This document shows, in pieces, positions 1 to 6,788 of a stretch of 21,248 bases of DNA. Numbering within the stretch: the stretch's first letter is position 1; each line of letters opens with the position of its first letter. Under the pieces are notes generated by a model. It worked only from the letters and a program-made list of their open reading frames with translations. It did no database searches and was not told the DNA's origin. Origin of the DNA: Bacteroidales bacterium (GTDB lineage: Bacteria; Bacteroidota; Bacteroidia; Bacteroidales; Marinilabiliaceae); NCBI GenBank assembly GCA_900766825.1, contig CAAFWU010000044.1:1-21248 (forward strand), given 5' to 3'. The position numbers and the translations under genes were made by a program.

Positions 1-2
1 AC

Positions 3-371
3 TTCCATACCCAATACTCCAGTTCCCTAACCTACAATCTCGAGTCCAGCATGCAAAGCGCCATCCTCATGGCCTACTTTTATGCCAACCGAGACTACAT
101 GGTATTTGCCGAACTTCCCACAGGTCAAGGCTTTGCCGACGTTGCCTTCATCCCACTTCAGCGCGAAAGCCCCGCCATAATCGTAGAACTCAAAAAAGAT
201 GGCGAGCCCCAAGTGGCCATCGACCAAATCAAGTCTCGCAACTACGCCCAAGCCTTCAAGAAGCACCCTGGCCAAGGTGTCCTACTCGTTGGCATAACCT
301 ACGACCCCAAAGCACACAAACACAAGTGTTTAATAGAAAAGGTCGAGGACTATAAAGAGGTCTGGAAATAA
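3..371 (+). CDS. PD-(D/E)XK nuclease-fold protein, C-terminal part (partial)
   Basis: The reading frame is open from the first bases of the window, so this is the 3' end of a longer gene; the ATG at 51 is an internal methionine, not a start. The visible ~122 residues carry the usual end of the AAA-ATPase-like/DUF1703 family of Bacteroidota: an acidic residue in a beta strand (GFADVAF), then IVELKKD, which together read as the D...ExK core of a PD-(D/E)XK fold, followed by an AIDQI...NYAQAF helix and a GVLLVGITYD strand. Family members normally have an N-terminal AAA-like ATPase domain, which lies outside the window. Their function is not established; defence or nucleic-acid roles are guesses. 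Several near-identical copies per genome are common in this family, so the gene can be lineage-expanded. Assignment to the fold is fairly secure; the activity is not. Confidence 0.72.
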   Translation, partial: FHTQYSSSLTYNLESSMQSAILMAYFYANRDYMVFAELPTGQGFADVAFIPLQRESPAIIVELKKDGEPQVAIDQIKSRNYAQAFKKHPGQGVLLVGITYDPKAHKHKCLIEKVEDYKEVWK

Positions 372-543
372 AGACATAGCCATATGAACAACTTACTTTT
401 GTTCGTCGTGATCTATTCCGATTAATAAAGTATCAAAAAACATAGACTAAGTATAGAGTTGGTTTAGAACAGGTATAGAGCATGTGTCGAATTGCAATAT
501 CAATAACGTTGCCCAACTTACACTCTTAAACCATCATAGAAAA

Positions 544-572
544 AAAAACGACCGCACAAGGCGGTCGTTTTT
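544..572. terminator. Bidirectional rho-independent terminator
   Basis: A 9-bp perfect stem (AACGACCGC at 547-555 with GCGGTCGTT at 561-569) and a 5-base loop is flanked by A-tracts on the left and T-tracts on the right. It can therefore stop transcripts from both sides, and it sits 9 bases past the stop of the minus-strand HAD gene. Confidence 0.88.
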
Positions 573-580
573 CTATTTTG

Positions 581-1252
581 TCACAACTGTTTTCTACAAA
601 CCTCAGTAAGTTCCTCAGCCAACTCCCGAGTGGTGTGAAATAGCCTATCGGCCCCTTCGCTCGTCAAGGCTTCATCGGGCAACTTACCCGTGTTCACAGC
701 CCACACCGTAAGACCAGCTGCTTTGCCCGACCGAACACCCATAGGGGCATTCTCTACAACCAGACACTCACTGACCTCACAGCCCGACCGACTCAATGCC
801 ATCAAATAGGGCTCTGGATCTGGTTTCCCCCTTTTCACGTCTGCGCCGCTCACCAATGTGGCATCCGTTATGCCAAACGCCTCATGCAACTTACCAACCA
901 ACGAAGGTTGGCGAGAACCCGTCACCACATAAACTCGCACACCCAGTGTGGGCAACGTTCTAAGCAACTCCTGCATTCCTGGCAATATCGGCGGCTGGGG
1001 ACGACTATGCATCAGTTCCGTCTTTCGGGCATAAATTCGCTCCACATCAGCATCTGTGGCTCCATGACCCAACTCACGTTCAAATACCAAGTTTATTGTA
1101 CTCTTGGCTGTCCTCCCCTCGTTCGCATAAGCCTCTTCGGGACCAAATGTTATATTCTCTGCCTCAAAGGCCTTGCACCATGAGTACTCATGATTCGGCA
1201 TGCTGTCATACAACACACCGTCCATATCAAAAAACACCGATTTGAGCTTCAC
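581..1252 (-). CDS. HAD-superfamily phosphatase (beta-phosphoglucomutase-like)
   Basis: A 223-residue HAD hydrolase of subfamily IA. All four HAD motifs are visible: DMDGVLYDS (nucleophile D9 and general acid D11), VVTGSR (T111), the lysine in RGKPDP (K143), and VVENAPMGVRSGKAAG (E167). Motif IV has E-N where the commonest form is E-D, which is tolerated in the family. The segment between motifs I and II is a helical cap typical of sugar-phosphate phosphatases and phosphomutases, so a small phosphorylated metabolite is the likely substrate; which one cannot be read from the sequence. The start is GTG (1250-1252), chosen because it places motif I at residue 9 and no in-frame ATG lies upstream. 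A TATCTTTG promoter element lies about 100 bases upstream, and a 32-codon upstream ORF overlaps this start. The gene is monocistronic and ends at a strong terminator. Confidence 0.9.
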   Translation of the reverse strand: MKLKSVFFDMDGVLYDSMPNHEYSWCKAFEAENITFGPEEAYANEGRTAKSTINLVFERELGHGATDADVERIYARKTELMHSRPQPPILPGMQELLRTLPTLGVRVYVVTGSRQPSLVGKLHEAFGITDATLVSGADVKRGKPDPEPYLMALSRSGCEVSECLVVENAPMGVRSGKAAGLTVWAVNTGKLPDEALTSEGADRLFHTTRELAEELTEVCRKQL

Positions 1253-1356
1253 TGCCTTGCTTTTGGGTGGGTTAATTCTCTTTTTCTATTTCCTTGGCAG
1301 CCCAGTTTATGCGCCGCCATGCCCCACACTCTTGTACTTGGGACCATAGAACCTCA

Positions 1357-1392
1357 CAAAGATAAACCATTTTACGCTTCCTTACCCCACAA
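1357..1392 (-). promoter_or_regulatory. Bacteroidota-type promoter for the HAD gene
   Basis: On the minus strand TATCTTTG (complement of 1357-1364) is an exact match to the TAnnTTTG -7 box. A TTG (complement of 1390-1392) lies 25 bases upstream, at the long end of the accepted spacing. The predicted start near 1350 gives a leader of about 100 bases. Confidence 0.55.
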
Positions 1393-1515
1393 CTGCATTT
1401 ATTCACTTTTCATTGCATTCGTTTGAACGCTTTTTGGTAAATTGCACAGTTTTTACGACCCTACGCGCCTTGCAAACAACTTTGCAATTTGTCGTTGGAA
1501 TTCATCTTTTTTCTA

Positions 1516-2364
1516 ATGAACAATATTATTGTGTGCTCGCTCGCTTCGGGCAGCAACGGCAATGCATATTATATCGAGGCCGACAACATGGCCATCCTTG
1601 TCGACGTTGGCATCAGTTTCCGACGTCTGAAAAACCGTGCCATGACTCGACAGATCGACCTCAAGAAAATCAAGGCCGTCCTCGTCACTCACGAACACTC
1701 CGACCACGTCTACGGCCTCGCTACCCTCTGCCGGCAACTTGGCATCAGAGCCTACATGACCCGAGGCTCTTTCGACAATATGAGACCCAAATACAGACCC
1801 GACGCCTCCGTTGTCTCCATATTTCAGTCAGATGCCAGTTTTCAACTCGGACCATTCACCATACACTCTTTTGCCAAACCACACGATGTGGCCGAACCTT
1901 GTAGCTTTCGCGTCGAAGCCAATGGCATAAGCGTTGGTGTCTTCACCGACATCGGTGCCGTATGCAACAGTCTCGTTCAAAACCTATCTCTCTGCCATCT
2001 CGCTTTCCTCGAATCCAACTACGACGAGGATATGCTTTGGCACGGAACATACTCCGACTACCTCAAACACCGCATCACCAGCGGGCGTGGACACCTCTCC
2101 AATGCCCAGTCCGCACTCATGGTCGAAGGCCTCGGAACCACACCCCTGCACACCATTTTCCTCTCCCACCTCAGTCAAGACAACAACCGCCCCGACGTGG
2201 CCTTGGCAGCCTTCGCCCACCTCGCCCAACGCTTCCAAATCAAGCTCATGAGCCGTTTCGAAGCCAGCGACGTCTGGTCCGTATCCGCAACACAAGCAAC
2301 CATCGTTCCGCCCAAAATCATCATTCCCGAAAGACTCGATAGAGTCCCACTCCCCATAAACTAA
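1516..2364 (+). CDS. MBL-fold metallo-hydrolase, YycJ/WalJ-like
   Basis: A 282-residue metallo-beta-lactamase-fold hydrolase. The metal-binding signature THEHSDH gives H59, H61, D63 and H64; further ligand-type residues are H123 (KPHD) and D145 (FTDIG). The N-terminal LASGSNGN, the LESNYDEDML segment (165-174), RGHLSN (191-196) and LSHLSQDNN are characteristic of the YycJ/WalJ group, cytoplasmic single-domain enzymes thought to act as 5'->3' DNA exonucleases; the biochemistry is known only for a few relatives. The ATG at 1516 was chosen over the TTG at 1489 because the family starts directly with the first beta strand and the upstream residues are unrelated. It lies 70 bases ahead of coaX on the same strand, so the two may be cotranscribed, although they are not known to share a pathway. 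No convincing promoter box was found; CAACTTTG at 1477-1484 is one mismatch away. Confidence 0.9.
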   Translation: MNNIIVCSLASGSNGNAYYIEADNMAILVDVGISFRRLKNRAMTRQIDLKKIKAVLVTHEHSDHVYGLATLCRQLGIRAYMTRGSFDNMRPKYRPDASVVSIFQSDASFQLGPFTIHSFAKPHDVAEPCSFRVEANGISVGVFTDIGAVCNSLVQNLSLCHLAFLESNYDEDMLWHGTYSDYLKHRITSGRGHLSNAQSALMVEGLGTTPLHTIFLSHLSQDNNRPDVALAAFAHLAQRFQIKLMSRFEASDVWSVSATQATIVPPKIIIPERLDRVPLPIN

Positions 2365-2434
2365 CCACAGAACAGAGCCCACATCGCTCATTCTCCCTTT
2401 TCCAACTACCGACCCACCTTCAGCCCGAGGTCCC

Positions 2435-3250
2435 ATGAATAGCCCCACCCCAAACCCCGAGCCCAGCTCCAGCACCAACCAACAAGCTGTACTGCTCATC
2501 GACATGGGCAATACAAAATCCAAGCTGGCCCTCGCTCAAAACGGACACCTAATATCGCCCGTTGACCTCGTCGATCACGAGGTAACACTCAGCCATGCCC
2601 TCGCTCTGGCTCATCAAACCCAAAATAATGTCCACGCCTGCCTCATAAGCAGCGTTGCCGCTGGAACACAATCCATTGTCGATGGTCTTCTGGACCAAGG
2701 TCTCCCAACCCTTGCCCTCAGTGCCAACATGGCACTACCTTTTGTTATTGACTACGCCACACCCAACACCCTTGGTTCCGACCGCATTGCAGGAGCCGCT
2801 GGAGCCTACGCCGCCGTGGGACAATCTGCGGCTCTCATCATAGATGCTGGCACAGCCATAACCTACGACTTCCTCTCCGCCAACGGACATTTCCAAGGCG
2901 GAGCCATCTCCCCTGGTGTTCGCATGCGTTTCAAAGCCCTCCATGCCTTCACAGCACAACTCCCTCTCTGCACCCCACGCACAGCCAATGTGCCCACCAT
3001 AGGAACCGATACCAAACAAGCCATCATGGCCGGTGTTATGAACGGCGTTTGGGCCGAAGTAGACTTCTTTATCAACAACTTCCGACTGCAAAACCCCAAC
3101 GCACCCGTCTTCCTCGCTGGCGGAGATGGTGAATATTTTGATTTAACAGCAAAAAAAAGCATATTTGCACGCCCAAACCTCGTTCTCGAAGGTCTGGCTC
3201 TCATTGCCGATATGAATTTCGACGCAATTAAACGTTCTTTAATACACTGA
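2435..3250 (+). CDS. coaX: Type III pantothenate kinase
   Basis: Catalyses ATP-dependent phosphorylation of pantothenate, the first step of coenzyme A synthesis, in the cytoplasm. The protein has the acetate/sugar kinase-like fold seen in CoaX: phosphate 1 motif DMGNTKSK (23-30), the YATPNTLGSDR segment (107-117) with the G-x-D-R signature that distinguishes type III enzymes, phosphate 2 motif DAGTAITYD (137-145), and GGAISPGVRMR (155-165). At 271 residues it is slightly long for the family because of a proline- and serine-rich N-terminal tail of about 18 residues before the first strand; translation could start later, but no methionine occurs between residue 1 and M24, which is inside the phosphate 1 motif. 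In many Bacteroidales coaX sits ahead of outer-membrane, TPR and lptC genes, and here the TPR and lptC genes follow. Confidence 0.95.
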   Translation: MNSPTPNPEPSSSTNQQAVLLIDMGNTKSKLALAQNGHLISPVDLVDHEVTLSHALALAHQTQNNVHACLISSVAAGTQSIVDGLLDQGLPTLALSANMALPFVIDYATPNTLGSDRIAGAAGAYAAVGQSAALIIDAGTAITYDFLSANGHFQGGAISPGVRMRFKALHAFTAQLPLCTPRTANVPTIGTDTKQAIMAGVMNGVWAEVDFFINNFRLQNPNAPVFLAGGDGEYFDLTAKKSIFARPNLVLEGLALIADMNFDAIKRSLIH

Positions 3251-3265
3251 CATTCAGTTTAATTG

Positions 3266-3273
3266 TATCTTTG
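3266..3273 (+). promoter_or_regulatory. TAnnTTTG promoter box upstream of the candidate RNA
   Basis: TATCTTTG is an exact -7 box lying 15 bases after the coaX stop. No good TTTG was found at the usual distance upstream. Transcription would begin near 3280, ahead of a hairpin with a T-run at 3404-3409. Confidence 0.45.
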
Positions 3274-3279
3274 CAAAGC

Positions 3280-3409
3280 CTTTTCTTGCGTACGCCCTCG
3301 CATTTTGGCAAGCATTTTGTAAAAGACAATATAAACGAAATAAACCTAATTTTTTTTGAGAACCACCCGACGTTAGGGCGCCCTCTTCACAAGTCTGTGG
3401 CTCTTTTTT
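3280..3409 (+). ncRNA. Candidate small RNA or leader, ~130 nt
   Basis: This is the first part of a 394-base stretch without a protein gene (3251-3644). It runs from just after an exact TAnnTTTG box to a hairpin (GAG/CTC plus CCAC/GTGG, 3358-3366 with 3397-3403) followed by six Ts. Its outer ends can also pair with each other (AAAGCC at 3275-3280 with GGCTCTTT at 3399-3406, one bulge), and CGCCCT at 3293-3298 can pair with AGGGCG at 3375-3380, giving a long interrupted rod. A 10-base perfect palindrome, AGGGCGCCCT, is at 3375-3384. The hairpin may simply terminate the coaX transcript; a separate RNA or a leader of the TPR gene is the alternative. I cannot assign it to a known RNA family. Confidence 0.35.
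3358..3409 (+). terminator. Hairpin with T-run, likely terminator of coaX or of the candidate RNA
   Basis: A seven-pair stem with a 2-base bulge closes a 30-base loop containing the palindrome AGGGCGCCCT. TTTTTT follows directly at 3404-3409. The rest of the gap, 3410-3644, holds only a short GCAAGA...TCTTGC inverted repeat (3533-3550), and no clear promoter for the TPR gene was seen. Confidence 0.5.
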
Positions 3410-3644
3410 ATTAGATTTTTCGTTTTGCAATTCAACCATGCATCACCTAACTCTTTGACAACTTGATGTAGTGTGACGTTCGCCGCAATCCTTTTTATTG
3501 CAAACGTAACAGACACCCAGCGGCAACACAAAGCAAGAACAATATCTTGCCCTGCTTGCACTCACATTCATGTTAGTCATTTACACACACGGTGATACAT
3601 GGTCATCTCAAAAAAAGTGGAATAATTAAACCAAAAGCTATAAA

Positions 3645-5006
3645 ATGAATACCATCAAGTTCTTAGCTGCTGCTTGCCTTATGGTGACCCCTTTGACCTC
3701 TTTCGCCCAAAAAGGTGTCGACGACGGCTCCAAATACGGTCACGGTGAGGATAGCGTCACTTGCATCATGAATCTGGTTCAGTATGGCGACCAGGTTAAG
3801 CTTAAGAATTTCAAAGAAGCTCTGGAACCCTGGAAGGTTGTCTTCAACGAGTGCCCACTCGCCAAAGGTACCACTCTCTATACCGACGGCGTCAAGATCA
3901 TGAAAGGCATGATCAAACAAGACCCTAGTGCTCAAGAAACCTACTACGATTTCCTGCTCAAGATCTACGATCAGCGCATCAAGTACTTCGGTACCAACAA
4001 GAAATATCCCGCAACTTACCTCAAGGGTGCCAAGGCCTTCGATATGGTTACCTACAAAGGCAAAGACGCTGCAGTTCGTGCCGAGGCTGAGAAACTCTTC
4101 GAAGAGTGCTTCAAAGGCAATATCTCTACCATCCAGCCTGCCTTTGTGCAGTCCTATATGGAACAAAAGTGCACCGACTACTCCAATAACCTCAACTCGT
4201 CCGAAGACGTAGTCAACGCCTACGTTCTCTGCTCCGACCTCATCTCTAAACTTGAGGCCGCCGCAACCGACAAGAACGCCGAAGCCATTGCAACAACCAA
4301 AGACAACGTTGAGCAATTCTTCGCCCACAGCGGTGCTGCCGACTGCGCTACACTCTCTCGCATCTTCGGTCCACAACTCGACTCGCACAAAGAGGACGGC
4401 GCTTGGCTCAAGCGTATCAACAAACTTCTCGGCAACGGAGACTGTACCGACAACGACCTCTTCTATGCCACATCCGAGGCTCTCCACAAAATCTCTCCCG
4501 AAGCCTCTTCTGCTCGCGGTTTGGCCAAAATGTACCTTAAGCAACAGGACGTAACACACGCCCTCGCCTACTACGATGAGGCTGTTAAACTCGAAACCGA
4601 CGACAAACTCAAGGCTAAGTACTACTACGAGATGGCTCTCGTCAACTTCTCTGACAATAACCTCTCGGCCGCTAAGTCTTGCTGCGTCAACGCATCCCAA
4701 CTCCGCTCCGACTGGGGCGCTCCCTACCTCCTCCTCGGTCGCGTCTACGCCACTGGCGCACGCAACGTTGGCGAAAAAGACTATGAGAAGAAGGCTGGTT
4801 TCTGGGCAGCTTGTGACAAGTTTAGCAAAGCAAAAGCTGTGGACTCATCAGAAGACATTCAGAAGGAGGCCAACGACCTCATTCGTCAGTACTCGCAGTA
4901 CTTCCCCAGCAAAGAGGATCTCTTCTTCGAGGGCGTTAAAGACGGTTCTCCCTACCACGTCGGTGGCTTCATCAACGAAAACACCACCGTTCGCTCTAAG
5001 AAGTAA
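3645..5006 (+). CDS. Exported tetratricopeptide-repeat protein
   Basis: A 453-residue protein with a clear Sec signal peptide (residues 1-21, hydrophobic core followed by SFA and a glutamine), so it acts in the periplasm or at the outer membrane. Most of the chain is predicted alpha-helical; recognisable TPR units lie at about 286-370 (ARGLAKMYLKQQ, ALAYYDEAVKLE, AKYYYEMALVNF, GAPYLLLGRVYA). There are several cysteines (40, 70, 156, 176, 196, 234, 267, 346-347), which is unusual for a cytoplasmic helix repeat and suits an oxidising compartment. In Bacteroidales a protein of this type commonly precedes lptC, often with a FadL-like barrel gene between coaX and it; that barrel gene is absent here. 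A scaffolding role in envelope assembly is an inference from context only. A terminator at 5101-5149 separates it from lptC, so linkage would need read-through. Confidence 0.85.
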   Translation: MNTIKFLAAACLMVTPLTSFAQKGVDDGSKYGHGEDSVTCIMNLVQYGDQVKLKNFKEALEPWKVVFNECPLAKGTTLYTDGVKIMKGMIKQDPSAQETYYDFLLKIYDQRIKYFGTNKKYPATYLKGAKAFDMVTYKGKDAAVRAEAEKLFEECFKGNISTIQPAFVQSYMEQKCTDYSNNLNSSEDVVNAYVLCSDLISKLEAAATDKNAEAIATTKDNVEQFFAHSGAADCATLSRIFGPQLDSHKEDGAWLKRINKLLGNGDCTDNDLFYATSEALHKISPEASSARGLAKMYLKQQDVTHALAYYDEAVKLETDDKLKAKYYYEMALVNFSDNNLSAAKSCCVNASQLRSDWGAPYLLLGRVYATGARNVGEKDYEKKAGFWAACDKFSKAKAVDSSEDIQKEANDLIRQYSQYFPSKEDLFFEGVKDGSPYHVGGFINENTTVRSKK

Positions 5007-5100
5007 CATAAGCTCCGAGCTCGTGGGACGTCAACATCTGCCATCTGGCATCTGTAGAATATCGCCCACAAAAGCTGAAGCCTAATACATAAACTTCTAT

Positions 5101-5149
5101 AAGTCAAGGCAAACGGAGCATATTAGGCTGCGTTTGCCTTGGCTTTTTT
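5101..5149 (+). terminator. Rho-independent terminator after the TPR gene
   Basis: A stem of about 15 bp (5101-5115 with 5131-5145, one G-T wobble) with a 15-base loop is followed by TTTTTT. The loop end and T-run lie immediately before the lptC region, so any lptC start before 5150 is unlikely. Confidence 0.88.
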
Positions 5150-5244
5150 CTTTTCATTCTCTCCCCCCCCACTCAGCCAAACCCCTCATGACACCTAGCT
5201 CATCTTCCACCTCGCAATACCTTGCAAAACCAGAGGTCGCCACA

Positions 5245-5844
5245 ATGGGGCGCCTCTCATCGGCTCGAACCAAGGATAGAACCACGGCTCGCACCTCGAC
5301 CCTTGTCCTGCCACTGGTCCTGTCGGTCGCTCTGGTCCTATGCACTTCCTGCATCAAAAACGAAGATCATGAGCTCAAGGCTGTAGAAGAGGAGATGGAA
5401 AGAGCCAGCATGTCAGCCTACGACCTCCACACCTTTGTCACTGACTCTGGAATGTTCAAGTACGAGTTCATAACCCCAGAACTCCAGCAGTACGACAATA
5501 CCGACGAACCCTATACAGACTTCCCTGGTGGTCTAACATTCAAAATGTACGATGACCAAGGTCGCAACGTCAAGAGCCGAGTTCGATGCAACAAAGCCCG
5601 ATACTACAAAAAACAAAACCTCTGGGAACTCAACAACGATGTTGAGGCCCTAACCGAAAAAGGCGACGTCCTCAACACCGAACAAATGTTTTGGGACGTT
5701 ACCGAACATCGTATCTACTCCGAAAAATTCGTCAAGATTACAACCAAAGGTCAGCTAATAACAGGCCGAGGCTTCGAAAGCGACGACCGTATGTCGAAAT
5801 ACGAAATCAAGCACCCAGGTGGTGAAATAGACGTAGAAAGATAA
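5245..5844 (+). CDS. lptC: LPS export ABC transporter periplasmic protein LptC
   Basis: A 199-residue, membrane-anchored periplasmic protein of the Lpt bridge, which passes lipopolysaccharide from the LptBFG transporter to LptA and the outer membrane. After a basic stretch (five R/K) and a hydrophobic segment (18-32) comes LCTSC, which looks like a lipoprotein cleavage site at C36, though the -3 cysteine is atypical. The body matches LptC/OstA-like beta-jellyroll sequence: PGGLTFKMYDDQG, an ARYYKKQNLWELNNDVEA strand pair, LNTEQMFWD, IYSEKFVKI and ITGRGFESD, the last two being the family's repeated strand signature. The ATG at 5245 was chosen because it gives a normal-length signal region; 5188 (ATG) would add 19 residues and 5134 lies inside the upstream terminator. 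A run of eight Cs (5163-5170) precedes it. A terminator follows, so it seems to be transcribed alone or by read-through. Confidence 0.85.
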   Translation: MGRLSSARTKDRTTARTSTLVLPLVLSVALVLCTSCIKNEDHELKAVEEEMERASMSAYDLHTFVTDSGMFKYEFITPELQQYDNTDEPYTDFPGGLTFKMYDDQGRNVKSRVRCNKARYYKKQNLWELNNDVEALTEKGDVLNTEQMFWDVTEHRIYSEKFVKITTKGQLITGRGFESDDRMSKYEIKHPGGEIDVER

Positions 5845-5872
5845 TCCCCACACCCTTAAATAAATAAAAACA

Positions 5873-5914
5873 AAGCCGAGGTTAAGAGCTATCCCACACT
5901 CTTAGCCTCGGCTT
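5873..5914. terminator. Bidirectional terminator between lptC and queH
   Basis: A 16-bp perfect stem (5873-5888 with 5899-5914) has a 10-base loop. It sits between the convergent lptC (+) and queH (-) genes, with A-rich sequence on its left and TTAAATTG on its right, so it can serve both. Confidence 0.85.
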
Positions 5915-5968
5915 AAATTGTTAATTATCTATCCCTTACACGTCATCCCTCTCCCCAAAAACGTAGTC

Positions 5969-6607
5969 TTAGCAAATGTTACACTCATTTCCCTCATCAT
6001 CCCTCTTATCCAAACTCTCCTTCTCTTTCTCCTTTAGTTCCCCATTCTGCATCGAAAACTCGCACCCGCAGTACAGCTGATTGTAAAAACCATTCTCCCT
6101 CAGCAGCGAAGCGCGCCTCTCTGACAGTCCATCCTTCCGCCAGTTCTGGTGCCAAAACGTAACCCCAGTCTCCCCCTCGGCCCATTCGCCAGCTGTGTCA
6201 ATTTGGCTCTGACTCTTCCATCGAGACGAAGCCAAAGTCGTTGTCACACACCCACATCCCATCTCCTTAGCAGCCTCCGATGCCGCACGCAGCCGCATCA
6301 TGAAACAGCGCAAACATCGTCCACCACGCTCTGGCTCACTCTCCAGCCCCTTCACAGCCTCCAGCCACTCCCCATGGTCATAAGCACCCTCTACCCATTG
6401 CAAGCCCAAAGCCTCTGCTTGTCGCTGACTCTCATCCCTTCGCTTTATGTACTCATCCTCAGGGTATATATTTGGATTATAATAAAATATGGTAGGCCTA
6501 ATATCGTGAGCCACCATCCACTCTAATATGGCCGACGAACAAGGTGCACAACATGCGTGCAACAGCACTGGCTCGCTCGGCGGCAACGTAAGACTCGGAC
6601 GTTTCAT
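5969..6607 (-). CDS. queH: Epoxyqueuosine reductase QueH
   Basis: Catalyses the last step of queuosine synthesis, reducing epoxyqueuosine to queuosine at the wobble position of tRNAs with GUN anticodons. QueH is the non-cobalamin alternative to QueG. The signature residues are all visible: HACCAPCSS (C19, C20, C23), YNPNIYPEDEYIKR (43-56), RCLRCFMMRL (C98, C101), TLASSRWKSQ, NWRKDG and YCGCEFS (C180, C182); the conserved cysteines hold an Fe-S cluster in characterised relatives. At 212 residues it is of usual length; the final ~25 residues are a charged, cysteine-ending tail outside the conserved domain. The ATG at 6607 starts just before the first strand. The gene is divergent from the glycosyltransferase, with CAAAGTTA (6633-6640) giving a minus-strand TAACTTTG box about 19 bases upstream of a predicted short leader. 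Confidence 0.95.
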   Translation of the reverse strand: MKRPSLTLPPSEPVLLHACCAPCSSAILEWMVAHDIRPTIFYYNPNIYPEDEYIKRRDESQRQAEALGLQWVEGAYDHGEWLEAVKGLESEPERGGRCLRCFMMRLRAASEAAKEMGCGCVTTTLASSRWKSQSQIDTAGEWAEGETGVTFWHQNWRKDGLSERRASLLRENGFYNQLYCGCEFSMQNGELKEKEKESLDKRDDEGNECNIC

Positions 6608-6632
6608 TCTCTCCTTTTTTTGTTCCTTTCCC

Positions 6633-6640
6633 CAAAGTTA
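6633..6640 (-). promoter_or_regulatory. TAnnTTTG promoter box for queH
   Basis: The minus strand reads TAACTTTG here, an exact -7 box, 26 bases ahead of the ATG. No clear TTTG lies at the right distance upstream, so this is a partial match. Confidence 0.45.
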
Positions 6641-6720
6641 TGCACTCCATCTTTTTCCCCCACATTCACATCCCCTTTTTTTTGAATGCTTAACCAACAA
6701 CGTATGTCTGTTTATTTTCC

Positions 6721-6728
6721 TAACTTTG
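6721..6728 (+). promoter_or_regulatory. TAnnTTTG promoter box for the glycosyltransferase-cca pair
   Basis: TAACTTTG is an exact -7 box, about 60 bases ahead of the ATG at 6789. No matching -33 element is visible. It forms a divergent pair with the queH box. Confidence 0.45.
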
Positions 6729-6788
6729 TAAAAAGGACATAACTTATTGTCCCATCCTACATAGTCATCTTTTTTTTTAGCACCATAA

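Noticed and set aside
1984..2523. A 179-codon minus-strand frame opposite the MBL-fold and coaX genes
   Set aside because: It crosses two well-supported genes and their gap, and its glycine/valine-rich chain is what antisense C-rich codons produce.
3663..4700. A 345-codon open frame on the minus strand opposite the TPR gene
   Set aside because: It is a shadow of the TPR gene: codons in the C-rich genes of this region leave antisense frames open. It has no promoter, and its chain is valine-, glycine- and phenylalanine-rich without domain character.
6676..6689. The string TTTTTTTTGAATGC, which also occurs at 15,626-15,639
   Set aside because: It is mostly a homopolymer with six further bases and no terminal structure; chance or A/T-rich spacer bias is enough to explain it.
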